Source of the DNA: Pseudomonadota bacterium
GTDB lineage: Bacteria > Pseudomonadota > Gammaproteobacteria > Burkholderiales > Burkholderiaceae_C
Direction: 5' to 3'
Length of the DNA stretch: 64,000 nucleotides
Assembly: GCA_021819435.1 (NCBI GenBank)
Contig: JAKARB010000003.1
Coordinates: forward strand, 281,312 to 345,311
The notes below the pieces were generated by a model. The model saw only the letters and a list, made by a program, of their open reading frames with translations, did no database searches and was not told the DNA's origin. Of this stretch, positions 51,545-59,874 are shown in pieces (the stretch's first letter is position 1; each line of letters begins with the position of its first letter). The position numbers and the translations under genes are program-made.

Positions 51545-52437
51545 GCGACTTCGATTTCACCTTCTTCGCCGAAGTCCTGGTCGGCGGCCTGCTCTCCGGC
51601 GTCATGTACTCGCTGGTGGCGTTGGGCTTCGTGCTGATCTACAAGACCTCGGGGGTGCTGAACTTCGCACAAGGCTCGCTGCTGCTGTTCGCGGCGCTGA
51701 CCTTCGTCAGCCTGGTCGAACGGGGCGTGCCTTTCGCCGGGGCTTTTTTGATCACGCTCACCGCCATGGTCCTCATCGGGCTGCTGATCGAGCGCACCGT
51801 GCTGCGGCCCCTGGTCAATCAGCCGCCGATGACGCTGTTCATGGCGACGCTGGGGCTGTCTTACGTGATCGAAGGCGTGGCGCAACTGGCCTGGGGCACG
51901 CAGGTGCACGCCCTGGACATCGGCATCGGTGACGAGCCCATTGAGTTCGCCGGCATCCTGCTGTCGCGCTTCGACCTGTTCGCGGCCGCCACGGCGGGCC
52001 TGCTGGTGCTGCTGCTGTCGGCCTTCTTCCGCTACACGCGGGTGGGCCTGGCCTTTCGCGCCGTGGCCGATGACACCTACGCTGCGCTGGCCGTGGGCTT
52101 GCGGCTGCCGCGCATCTGGGCCACGGTGTGGGCCACGGCCGGGCTGATCGCGCTGGTGGCCGGTCTGCTGTGGGGCGCGCGACTGGGGGTGCAGTTCTCG
52201 CTGTCCATGGTGGTGCTCAAGGCCTTGCCGGTGCTGGTGCTCGGCGGCTTCGATTCGATCCTCGGCGCCATCGTGGGGGGCCTGTTGATCGGGGCCTTCG
52301 AGAAGCTGGCCGAGGTCTACCTGGGCCCCTTCGTGGGCGGCGGCATCGAGACCTGGTTCGCCTATGTGGTGGCGCTGGCCTTCCTGCTGGTGCGGCCCAA
52401 CGGCTTGTTCGGCCTCAAGCTGGTGGAAAGGGTTTGA
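51541..52437 (+). CDS. LivH-type ABC transporter permease
   Basis: A 298-residue inner-membrane permease with about eight helices. LVGGLLSGVMYSLVALGFVLIYKTSGVLNFAQG is the LivH opening in outline, and GLAFRAVADDTYAALAVGLRL is the cytoplasmic EAA-like loop that contacts the ATPase. VLGGFDSILGAIVGGLLIG lies near the end. It pairs with the LivM-type permease starting two bases after its stop. Confidence 0.94.
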   Translation: MSDFDFTFFAEVLVGGLLSGVMYSLVALGFVLIYKTSGVLNFAQGSLLLFAALTFVSLVERGVPFAGAFLITLTAMVLIGLLIERTVLRPLVNQPPMTLFMATLGLSYVIEGVAQLAWGTQVHALDIGIGDEPIEFAGILLSRFDLFAAATAGLLVLLLSAFFRYTRVGLAFRAVADDTYAALAVGLRLPRIWATVWATAGLIALVAGLLWGARLGVQFSLSMVVLKALPVLVLGGFDSILGAIVGGLLIGAFEKLAEVYLGPFVGGGIETWFAYVVALAFLLVRPNGLFGLKLVERV

Positions 52438-52439
52438 GC

Positions 52440-53486
52440 ATGGAAACCTTGCAAACCTTCCGCGCCCGCACCCGCGCCACGCCCACATGGGCCTGGCCCT
52501 TGGCCGCGCTGCTGATCGCCTATGGCATCGTGCCCTTCGTCCACAGCGCCTATGTGTTCGACGCCATCTTGCTGCCCTTCCTGGCGCTGGCCTTGGCGGG
52601 TGTAGGGCTGAACCTGCTGACGGGTTACGCGGGGCAGCTTTCTCTGGGCTCAGCTGCCTTCATGGCCGTGGGCACTTTCGCGGCCTACAACTTCCAGTTG
52701 CGTGTCGAAGGCTTGCCACTGTGGGGCAGCATCATCCTGGCGGGGGCGAGCGCGGCGCTCTTCGGCGTGGTGTTCGGGCTGCCCAGCTTGCGGCTGCGCG
52801 GCTTCTACCTGGCCGTGTCGACGCTGGCTGCGCAGTTCTTCGTGCAGTGGGCGCTGACCAAGTTCAGCTGGTTCACCAACGACAGCGCTTCGGGCGTGAT
52901 CGACGCGCCACCCCTCACGGCATTCGGCTTGAACTTCGATTCGGCCGCCGGGCGCTATGTGTTCGCCTTGACCATCGTCGCGGTGCTCACCGCGCTGGCC
53001 TGGCGACTGGTGGGCACGCAGACGGGCCACCACTTCATCGCCGTGCGCGACCACGAACTCGCGGCCCGCGTCATCGGCGTGCCGGTGCTGCGCACCAAGC
53101 TGCTGGCCTTCGCGGTCTCGTCCTTCGTCATCGGCGTGGCGGGCGTGCTTTGGGCCTTCGTCTACCTGCGCACCGTGGAGCCCGCGGGCTTCAACCTCGA
53201 CCGCTCCTTCCAGATCCTCTTCATCGTGATCATCGGCGGACTGGCCACGATCCGTGGCGCCTTCCTGGGTGCTGCGTTGATCGTCGCTTTCCCCTTGCTG
53301 CTTTCTCGTGTGGGCACCGCCTTGTTCGGCCACTGGTTCGATTCCGGCGTGCTGGACATGAGCCAGCGCATCGTGCTGGGCTTGCTCATCGTGTTTTTCC
53401 TCATCGCCGAACCAGATGGACTGGCCGCCCTCTGGTCTCGGTGGTTCTCGCGTGTCCGATCGCGGCTGGCGCCACGCGCGGCCTGA
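52440..53486 (+). CDS. LivM-type ABC transporter permease
   Basis: The second permease, 348 residues, with about nine membrane segments. LNLLTGYAGQLSLGSAAFMAVG is the LivM hallmark, HFIAVRDHELAARVIGVPVLRTKLLAFAVSS in outline is the ATPase-contact loop, and FIVIIGGLATIRGAFLGAALI lies near the C-terminus. ATG 52440 is the homology start; longer frames upstream are inside livH and not credible. Confidence 0.94.
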   Translation: METLQTFRARTRATPTWAWPLAALLIAYGIVPFVHSAYVFDAILLPFLALALAGVGLNLLTGYAGQLSLGSAAFMAVGTFAAYNFQLRVEGLPLWGSIILAGASAALFGVVFGLPSLRLRGFYLAVSTLAAQFFVQWALTKFSWFTNDSASGVIDAPPLTAFGLNFDSAAGRYVFALTIVAVLTALAWRLVGTQTGHHFIAVRDHELAARVIGVPVLRTKLLAFAVSSFVIGVAGVLWAFVYLRTVEPAGFNLDRSFQILFIVIIGGLATIRGAFLGAALIVAFPLLLSRVGTALFGHWFDSGVLDMSQRIVLGLLIVFFLIAEPDGLAALWSRWFSRVRSRLAPRAA

Positions 53487-53536
53487 CGGACTCGTTCGTC
53501 CCTGTGCATCCATCTTCTGTTTCGGAGTCTTGCTTC

Positions 53537-54862
53537 ATGTCTTTGCTTTCGCGTTTCAGAACGGCGGCCCTCGCCGCCACCTTCGCCACCCTTTCTCTCG
53601 CCGGCTTGCAGGCGGCCCATGCCGATGAGCAGTTCTTCCCCTTGCAAAGCTACCGCGTCGGTCCGTATGCCGCTGGCGGAACGGGCTTCTTCGGCGGCTT
53701 CATCGACTACCTCAACCTGGTCAACACGCGTGACGGCGGCGTCAACGGCGTGAAGCTGACGTGGGAGGAAGGCGAGACGCAATACGAGGTCGAGCGCGGC
53801 GTCGAGGTGTACGAACGCCTGAAGAAGCACCCCGGCATCGCCACCTGGAACCCGCTGTCCGTGGGCATCGCCTACGCGCTGATCGACCGCGTGACGGCCG
53901 ACAAGGTGCCGTTGCTCACCATCAACCACGGCCGCACGGACACCACCGATGGCCGCGTGTTCAAGTACATCTTCCCGCTGCTGCTCAACCCGTACAGCGA
54001 GACCTCCGGCATCGTGAACTACATCGCCAGCAAGGAGGGTGGCCCTGACAAGCTCAAGGGCAAGAAGATCGTGGTGCTGTACCACGGCTCGCCCTATGGC
54101 AAGGAAACCATCCCCATCTACGAACTGCTGGCCAAGAAATACGGCTTCACGGTGCAGCAGATCGAGGTGCCGCACCCGGGCAACGAGCAGCAGTCGCAAT
54201 GGCTGACCATCCGCCGCGTCAAGCCCGATTACGTGGTGCTGCGCGGCTGGGGCGTGATGAACCCGGTGGCGCTCAAGACGGCGCAGAAGACGGGCTTCCC
54301 GGCCAGCAAGATCATCGGCAACGTGTGGTCGAACTCCGAGGAAGACGTGCTGCCCGCTGGCGACGCGGCCAAGGGCTACACCGCCATCACCACGGTGGCC
54401 GCTGGCTCGCAGTACCCGGTGCTGCAAGACATCACCAAGGTCGTCTACGGCGCGGGCAAGGGCAATTTGCAAGATCAAAAACGCATCGGCAGCGTGTATC
54501 ACAACCTAGGCGTGCTCAACGGCATCCTCAACGTGGAGGCCATCCGCATCGCACAGGCCAAGTTCGGCAAGCGGACGCTCACGGGCGACGAAGTGCGCTG
54601 GGGCCTGGAGCACCTGAAGATCGACGAAGCACGGGCCGCCGCATTGGGCGCCAAGGGCCTGTTCCACTCGATCAACGTGACCTGGGACAACCACGAGGGC
54701 GACGGCCGCGTGGCTTTCCAGCAATGGGACGGCAAGCAATGGAAGGTGGTGTCCGACTGGATCGCCCCCGACTGGAAGCTGCTGCGCCCGATCATCGAAA
54801 AGTCCTCCGAGGCCTATGCCAAGGAAAAGGGCATCAAGTTGCGCACGGGCCCCAACGACTGA
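53537..54862 (+). CDS. LivK-type periplasmic substrate-binding protein
   Basis: A 441-residue type I periplasmic binding protein. The first 29 residues are a signal peptide (RFRTAALAATFATLSLAGLQ, cleavage near AHA-DE). The body reads FPLQSYRVGPYAAGGTGFFGGFIDYLN, INHGRTDTTDGRVFKYIFPL, KKIVVLYHGSPYGKETIPIYELLAKK and RIAQAKFGKRTLTGDEVRWGLE, as in ABC aliphatic-compound or amide receptors. The ligand cannot be read from sequence; the operon suggests a sulfone, sulfonate or related compound. Confidence 0.92.
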   Translation: MSLLSRFRTAALAATFATLSLAGLQAAHADEQFFPLQSYRVGPYAAGGTGFFGGFIDYLNLVNTRDGGVNGVKLTWEEGETQYEVERGVEVYERLKKHPGIATWNPLSVGIAYALIDRVTADKVPLLTINHGRTDTTDGRVFKYIFPLLLNPYSETSGIVNYIASKEGGPDKLKGKKIVVLYHGSPYGKETIPIYELLAKKYGFTVQQIEVPHPGNEQQSQWLTIRRVKPDYVVLRGWGVMNPVALKTAQKTGFPASKIIGNVWSNSEEDVLPAGDAAKGYTAITTVAAGSQYPVLQDITKVVYGAGKGNLQDQKRIGSVYHNLGVLNGILNVEAIRIAQAKFGKRTLTGDEVRWGLEHLKIDEARAAALGAKGLFHSINVTWDNHEGDGRVAFQQWDGKQWKVVSDWIAPDWKLLRPIIEKSSEAYAKEKGIKLRTGPND

Positions 54863-54922
54863 CGCGACGCACTTTCTCTTCAACACCCGTCAACACCCTT
54901 CATCGACCGATTGGAGAAACCC

Positions 54923-56197
54923 ATGTCTTCCGTGCTTGAAAAGCCCTTGACCTCTTCATCCAACGCCGCGAAACCGGCACACGACGTCGCCGTGCCCGGC
55001 CTCGCCCGCCCCTCGACCCCCGCTCACATCATCCGCAGCGACGAAGAAGCCATCGCCGTGGCGCACGAGATCGCCAGCCGCATCGCATCCGGCGCATCCG
55101 AACGCGACCGCCTGCGGCAATGGCCGGTCGAGGAGATCGACCTCTACTCGCAAAGCGGCCTGTGGGGCATCAACGTGCCCAAGGCCTTCGGCGGTGCCGA
55201 GGTGTCTTACGCCACGCTGGCCGAGGTCATCGCCATCATCTCGGCGGCCGACCCCTCGCTGGGCCAGGTCACGCAGAACCACCTGGGCATCGTCGCGGCC
55301 ATCCGCACGGTGGCCACGCCCGAGCAGCAGGCCTTCTTCTTCGCCGAGGTGCTCCATGGCGTGCGCCTGGGCAACGCCTTCTCTGAGCTGGGCTCCAAGC
55401 GCGCCGCCGATTTCGAAACCTCCTTCGTTGATGCGGGCGACCACGTGGTCGTGACCGGCAAGAAGTTCTACTCCAGCGGCGCGCTGCTGGCGCACCTCGT
55501 GCCCATCGTGGCCAACGACGCGAACGGCAAGACCTGGTACGTGATCGCCGAGCGCAACGCACCGGGCCTGAGCGTGATCGACGACTGGTCGAGCTTCGGC
55601 CAGCGCACCACCTTGAGCGGCACGGTCATCATCGACCAGGTCAAGGTGCCCAAGACGCACGTGATCGCGGCCTACAAGGGCTATGAATCGCCCTCGGCCG
55701 ATGGCGCCATCTTCCAGATCATCCAGGCTGCGGTGGACGTGGGCATCGCCCGCAACGCCATCGCCGACACCATCGACTTCGTGCGCACCAAGTCGCGCCC
55801 CTGGATCGACAGCAAGCTGGACCACGCCTGGCAGGACCCCTATTCGATCCAGGCCGTGGGCGACCTGTCCATCCGCCTGCATGCCAGCGAAGCCATCCTC
55901 GAACGCGCTGGCAAGGCCATTGACCGCGCCCTGGCCAACTCGAATGCCGAGACCGTGGCCGAGGCGCAGATCGCCGTGGCCGAGTCCAAGGTGCTGTCCA
56001 CCGAGATCGCCATCCTGGCCACCAACAAGCTCTTCGAGCTGGCCGGCACGCGCTCGACCCTGGCCCAGCACAACCTCGACCGCCACTGGCGAAACGCCCG
56101 CACCCACACCCTGCACGACCCGGTGCGCTGGAAGTACGCCATCGTCGGCGACTACGTGCTCAACGGCGTGAAGCCACCTTTCCACGCGTGGAGCTGA
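54923..56197 (+). CDS. sfnB: SfnB family sulfur acquisition oxidoreductase (C)
   Basis: A 424-residue acyl-CoA-dehydrogenase-fold flavoprotein. Its start (ARPSTPAHIIRSDEEAIAVA), EIDLYSQSGLWGINVPKAFGG, GKKFYSSGALLAHLVPIVA, DWSSFGQRTTLSGTVI and [23 protein letters not shown] match the SfnB family as I know it, more closely than the two paralogues in this island. Pseudomonas sfnAB genes are under SfnR control. It lies between the binding-protein and LivF-type genes. ATG 54923 has GGAG upstream. Confidence 0.9.
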   Translation: MSSVLEKPLTSSSNAAKPAHDVAVPGLARPSTPAHIIRSDEEAIAVAHEIASRIASGASERDRLRQWPVEEIDLYSQSGLWGINVPKAFGGAEVSYATLAEVIAIISAADPSLGQVTQNHLGIVAAIRTVATPEQQAFFFAEVLHGVRLGNAFSELGSKRAADFETSFVDAGDHVVVTGKKFYSSGALLAHLVPIVANDANGKTWYVIAERNAPGLSVIDDWSSFGQRTTLSGTVIIDQVKVPKTHVIAAYKGYESPSADGAIFQIIQAAVDVGIARNAIADTIDFVRTKSRPWIDSKLDHAWQDPYSIQAVGDLSIRLHASEAILERAGKAIDRALANSNAETVAEAQIAVAESKVLSTEIAILATNKLFELAGTRSTLAQHNLDRHWRNARTHTLHDPVRWKYAIVGDYVLNGVKPPFHAWS

Positions 56198-56967
56198 TGA
56201 GCGCGCCCCTGCTCAGCCTCGACGGCGTCGAGGCGGTGTACCAGCACTCGATCAGGGCGCTGCATGGCGTGAGCCTGACGGTGCGGCCAGGCCAGGTCCA
56301 CGCCCTGCTGGGCGCCAATGGCGCGGGCAAATCGACCACGCTCAAGGCCGTCTCGAATCTGCTGCCCGCCGAGCGGGGGCAGGTGACGGCCGGCCGCATC
56401 GTGTTCGATGGCATCGACGTGGGGCGAACCAGCCCGGCGGACTTGGTTCGCCTCGGGCTCGTGCAGGTGCTGGAAGGCCGGCATTGCTTCCCGAGCTTGA
56501 GCATCGAGGAAAACCTCGTCACCGGCGGCCTTGGCCGCGATGCCAGCCGCGCCGAATTGAAGGCCGATTTGCAGCGCGTCTACGAGGTCTTCCCACGCCT
56601 GAAGGACAAGCGCCATCTGCGCGCAGGCCTGACCTCCGGCGGCGAACAGCAGATGACGGCCATTGGCCGCGCACTGATGTCGCGGCCACGCCTGCTGGTG
56701 CTCGACGAGCCTTCCATGGGCCTGGCACCGCTCGTGGTGCAAGAGATCTTCCGCACGCTCAAGCGCCTCAGCCAGCACGAAGGCCTGTCCATCCTCGTGG
56801 CCGAACAGAACTCGGCCGTGGCCCTGCAATACGCCGACTACGCCACGTTGCTGGACACCGGCGCCAGCGTGCTCGAAGGGCCTGCAGAACAACTGCGCCG
56901 GCGCTCCGACATCCAGGAATCCTACTTCGGCGAAGGCCTGAGCAAGAAGACCGCGCACGCCGCCTGA
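56197..56967 (+). CDS. LivF-type ABC transporter ATPase
   Basis: The second ATPase, 256 residues: Walker A GANGAGKST, VQVLEGRHCFPSLSIEENL (Q-loop region), the signature TSGGEQQMTAIGRAL, Walker B LLVLDEPSMGLAPLV and VAEQNSAVALQYADYATLLDTG. It completes the LivFGHMK set. The ATG overlaps the sfnB stop by one base (TGATG), so sfnB and livF are co-translated; a GTG three codons upstream is an alternative start. Confidence 0.94.
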   Translation: MSAPLLSLDGVEAVYQHSIRALHGVSLTVRPGQVHALLGANGAGKSTTLKAVSNLLPAERGQVTAGRIVFDGIDVGRTSPADLVRLGLVQVLEGRHCFPSLSIEENLVTGGLGRDASRAELKADLQRVYEVFPRLKDKRHLRAGLTSGGEQQMTAIGRALMSRPRLLVLDEPSMGLAPLVVQEIFRTLKRLSQHEGLSILVAEQNSAVALQYADYATLLDTGASVLEGPAEQLRRRSDIQESYFGEGLSKKTAHAA

Positions 56968-57000
56968 AACGGGCGGCGTGCTTTGTCGCCCCAGGGCGAA

Positions 57001-58026
57001 TCAGAAGGTGTGGTTGATGCCCACCTGCAAGGACTTCGCCGTGTGCCCGGCCACCACCGTGATCGGCGTGTAGCCGATGCCGAAGGTGCCGCCGTTCTGG
57101 TTGTGAACCTGGCCATAGGTCGTGTAGAGCGTCGTGCGCTTGGACAGGCTCTCGAAGTAGCCCACAGCCCACTGCGCCGCGTCCCGATCGGCATCGGACC
57201 TGTCATCACGGCGGGTGAACGAGGCCACGACCTTGCCTGTGGACGTGACCGGCACGTGCACACCCACGGTGGCCAGGCGTGCGTCGCGGTTGGGGGCCTC
57301 GACTGGATCGGCGTTCTTCACCGACTCGAAGCCCAGGAACAGCTTGATCACCTCGAAGTCATAACTGCCGCCCACGGTGGCATGGCGCGCGTCCGGCTTG
57401 CCACCACGGATGGCCTGCTCGTCGAACGAGGCCACCACGTTGAGCGGGCCACGGCTGTAGCTCACGCTGCCCGCGCGATAGGCGCCCGTGCCCGAAGCCG
57501 AGCCCGAACCGGATGCCTGCTCTGATGGCGCATAGAACAGCCGCGCCGAGAAGCCCGACCACACCGGCGTTTCGTACGCCACCACGTTGTCAACCCAGAA
57601 GTTGGCGTATTGGCTGAGGTTCCAGTAATTGCCGCTGTTGCCCAGCCCAAAGGCGTCGAAGGCATAGGTGGTGAGGAACAGCGGCGTCTCTTGGTGGCCC
57701 AGCGTGAGCGTGCCCCATTGCCCGCTGCTCAAACCCACGAAGGCCTGGCGACTCCAGAACGCGCTGCCCGTGCGGCCCGTGTCATACGCGAAGCCCGATT
57801 CCAGCGTGAAGATGGCCTTGAGCCCGCCGCCCAAATCTTCCTGCCCCGTGAAACCCAGGCGGGACTGCGCGATGCCGCCGCTCTCCACACGCGTCACCGT
57901 GCCTTGGCCCGCGCTGGCGGTCTCGACGAAGGCATCCGCGATGCCATACACGGTCACGCCACCGGCATGCACGATCCAAGGGAACATGGCGAAGGCAGTG
58001 CCCAGCGCCCATTGCTTGCTTCTCAT
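57001..58026 (-). CDS. Gram-negative porin
   Basis: A 341-residue outer-membrane trimeric porin of the betaproteobacterial type. A signal peptide (to about residue 21, HAGG) precedes GVTVYGIADAFVETAS, the first strand. SRLGFTGQEDLGGGLKAIFTLESGF and SRQAFVGLSSGQWGTLTLGHQ are the usual signatures, and the chain ends in Phe (GINHTF), as needed for BAM insertion. It is convergent with the sulfur operon and might serve uptake, but it has no visible sigma54 site. The 174 bases upstream hold no recognisable gene. Confidence 0.94.
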   Translation of the reverse strand: MRSKQWALGTAFAMFPWIVHAGGVTVYGIADAFVETASAGQGTVTRVESGGIAQSRLGFTGQEDLGGGLKAIFTLESGFAYDTGRTGSAFWSRQAFVGLSSGQWGTLTLGHQETPLFLTTYAFDAFGLGNSGNYWNLSQYANFWVDNVVAYETPVWSGFSARLFYAPSEQASGSGSASGTGAYRAGSVSYSRGPLNVVASFDEQAIRGGKPDARHATVGGSYDFEVIKLFLGFESVKNADPVEAPNRDARLATVGVHVPVTSTGKVVASFTRRDDRSDADRDAAQWAVGYFESLSKRTTLYTTYGQVHNQNGGTFGIGYTPITVVAGHTAKSLQVGINHTF

Positions 58027-58200
58027 GTCAAACGATCTTTCTCGAAGGTGATGAACAACAAGCAAGGCAAATGGCAACTCACGTGCCAAGGCGAACAGGC
58101 GAGCCAACCCCAGGCGGCCCCAGGGACGCGGGAGCTGATGCAGCACGATGGCTGCTGCGCAGCGAGCACGGCTGCGGACCTCGTGCTGATGCCAAGGCAG

Positions 58201-58453
58201 TGGGTTGCCATCCACGGCCCGCCGCGATCGCGGCCCATCGGCGGCAACCGCACCATCGAACTGGCTGGCGACACCTCGTACACGCTTGCCGACCTGATTG
58301 CCGATCTGAACCGCCAAGCGGGCGCTGCGGTTGCGGCACCAGAACCTGCCGAAGTCCGAGTTCCAACAGGCGCTAGCCGGGGCGGGGCTGCCTGGCCCCA
58401 TCGCCGGCCTGCTGGCGGAGTCGATGCGCGCATCACAGCGCACTTCAAATTAG
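58201..58453 (+). pseudogene. Frameshifted remnant of a QorB-like NAD(P)H:quinone oxidoreductase
   Basis: One frame reads GGNRTIELAGDTSYTLADL and on to LNRQAG, matching the C-terminal half of QorB/YtfG-type NmrA-fold reductases (E. coli: YELAGDSAWTLTQL). Near 58330-58341 the similarity jumps one frame to HQNLPKSEFQQALAGAGLPG and LLAESMRAS, matching QNLSEADFAAAL and onward. A TAG at 58451 then cuts it short of the family's end, and nothing upstream of 58200 is recognisable. So both ends and one reading-frame position are broken. It marks the left border of the accessory segment. Confidence 0.7.
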
Positions 58454-58517
58454 GGAATGCGCTCGTTTGGCCTCAACCTTAGACTGGTTGTTGAAAGGGA
58501 GAAATGAAAGGCTGGTC

Positions 58518-59870
58518 ATGGCGCGGGTTGGGGGGCACAAGCCAAATCAATTGGCTGGCAGGCGGATCGTGGTGGCGAGCGTTATCGCCCTTTGGCTGGT
58601 GGGCTGTGCCACCGTCGAAAAGCCCTATGTATTCCTAGAGCAGGGACTGGCGCCACCGGCATCGGCTTCAGCGCCCTTGCCGGCGATTGGTGCTGACACA
58701 TCAAGTCTGCCCAACGCGCTGGCCCTGGCCAGAGAGGCTCAGCGACAGTGGGCTGAGTCTGCACGTGGTGAGGCAGACCGCAAGCGAGGTGTCAGCGCAG
58801 GCCTGATCGGTCTGTCGACCATCGCTTTGATCATGGGCGTCTCCAGCCCCCATGCCAAAGACTTGGCCGGCCTGGGCGCAGCAGGTGCCGCCCTGTATGC
58901 CTGGGGCAGCACGATGACATCCAGCGCGCGCAACGCCATCTACCGAGAGGGCATCGCCACGATGGCTTGCGCGATCGAAGCCGTCTCCCCCTATGAGGCT
59001 TTGGGATGGGTCGGCCATGGCACACAGACCGTCGAAGCACAGATCAACGCCGCCGAGACCGCCAAGGCAACGCTGATGCGTGAAGCCCGAAAGATGCGGC
59101 AGCTCAACATCACCAAAGAAACATGGATACCTGGCCGTTCGATGGCGGCGAATTGCGCCCCACTTCAAACAGCCAAATGCACCGGTGCAGCAGCCAACAG
59201 CATCCAGGCGAAGTTGTGCGAGCAGCTCAAGGCCGACCCAGCCTGCACGCCGCGCGCCGCGACAACCGCAGCAGAGAAGCCCCACCCGGATCTCGTGAGT
59301 GCACTGCAAGAGGCTGCCGAAGAACAAACCAAGATCAATGCAGCCATCCAGGACACCCATGAGCTGAGAGGCAAGGCCGCGCTCGCGGGTTCATGGCTGT
59401 GGAGCACGGGGGTCGCAATCGAGAAGCGAGTCCGCGAGGGCATAGAAAAAACCGAGCCAGACCTCGCGACGGTGCTGTCCGTGTCGCAAGCGTTGACATC
59501 GCCGCAGCCACCCAAACAGTCTGACAAGCCGCAGCCACCGCCGAGCGAACAGCCCGGAGACGCCCAATCAGCGGAGACCAAGAACCCCGCCGGGAGGGTG
59601 GCCCCCCGACCAGCGGGTCTCGAAGACCTGCGCGACGCGATCTCCGAAAGCGCCCAAGCCCGCCAGGCGCTGGAGGGGCGCAATGCCCAACTCAGAGGCG
59701 CACTGGCAGCCGCGCGCAGCGAAAGCTGCAAGCGCGTGCTGCCACTGGCTCTTGAACAAGACGCCCAACTGCCAGCAACCAAGACCGCACCACCCGTGAT
59801 CACGGAAACGCCCAAAGGCAAGGGCGCCAGCAAGCAGCCAGCAGAATTGCCTGCCACCTCCAACCGCTGA
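58518..59870 (+). CDS. Predicted lipoprotein of unknown function
   Basis: A 450-residue protein whose start MARVGGHKPNQLAGRR leads into a hydrophobic segment ending LWLVGC, a good lipobox with Cys 30. A second hydrophobic hairpin (GLIGLSTIALIMGV, LAGLGAAGAALYAWGS) follows at about 95-130. The middle has paired Cys residues (CAPLQTAKC, CEQLKADPAC). The rest is Pro/Gln-rich, with a final helical part (SAQARQALEGRNAQLRGALA). I recognise no family. Four bases separate it from the protease-hydrolase gene, so it belongs to that operon. Base composition is lower in GC than the core genes. Confidence 0.75.
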   Translation: MARVGGHKPNQLAGRRIVVASVIALWLVGCATVEKPYVFLEQGLAPPASASAPLPAIGADTSSLPNALALAREAQRQWAESARGEADRKRGVSAGLIGLSTIALIMGVSSPHAKDLAGLGAAGAALYAWGSTMTSSARNAIYREGIATMACAIEAVSPYEALGWVGHGTQTVEAQINAAETAKATLMREARKMRQLNITKETWIPGRSMAANCAPLQTAKCTGAAANSIQAKLCEQLKADPACTPRAATTAAEKPHPDLVSALQEAAEEQTKINAAIQDTHELRGKAALAGSWLWSTGVAIEKRVREGIEKTEPDLATVLSVSQALTSPQPPKQSDKPQPPPSEQPGDAQSAETKNPAGRVAPRPAGLEDLRDAISESAQARQALEGRNAQLRGALAAARSESCKRVLPLALEQDAQLPATKTAPPVITETPKGKGASKQPAELPATSNR

Positions 59871-59874
59871 CAAG

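Noticed and set aside
52364..54862. 832-codon version of the substrate-binding protein
   Set aside because: The added N-terminus is an alternative frame of the LivM gene; the signal peptide begins at 53537.
56968..57000. Possible terminator between livF and the porin gene
   Set aside because: Only a four-base GC stem can be formed; not enough for a claim.
57610..58482. 290-codon plus-strand frame across the porin start and upstream region
   Set aside because: The first part is porin antisense. Only its last section matches a family (QorB remnant), and that similarity changes frame, so it is not one gene.
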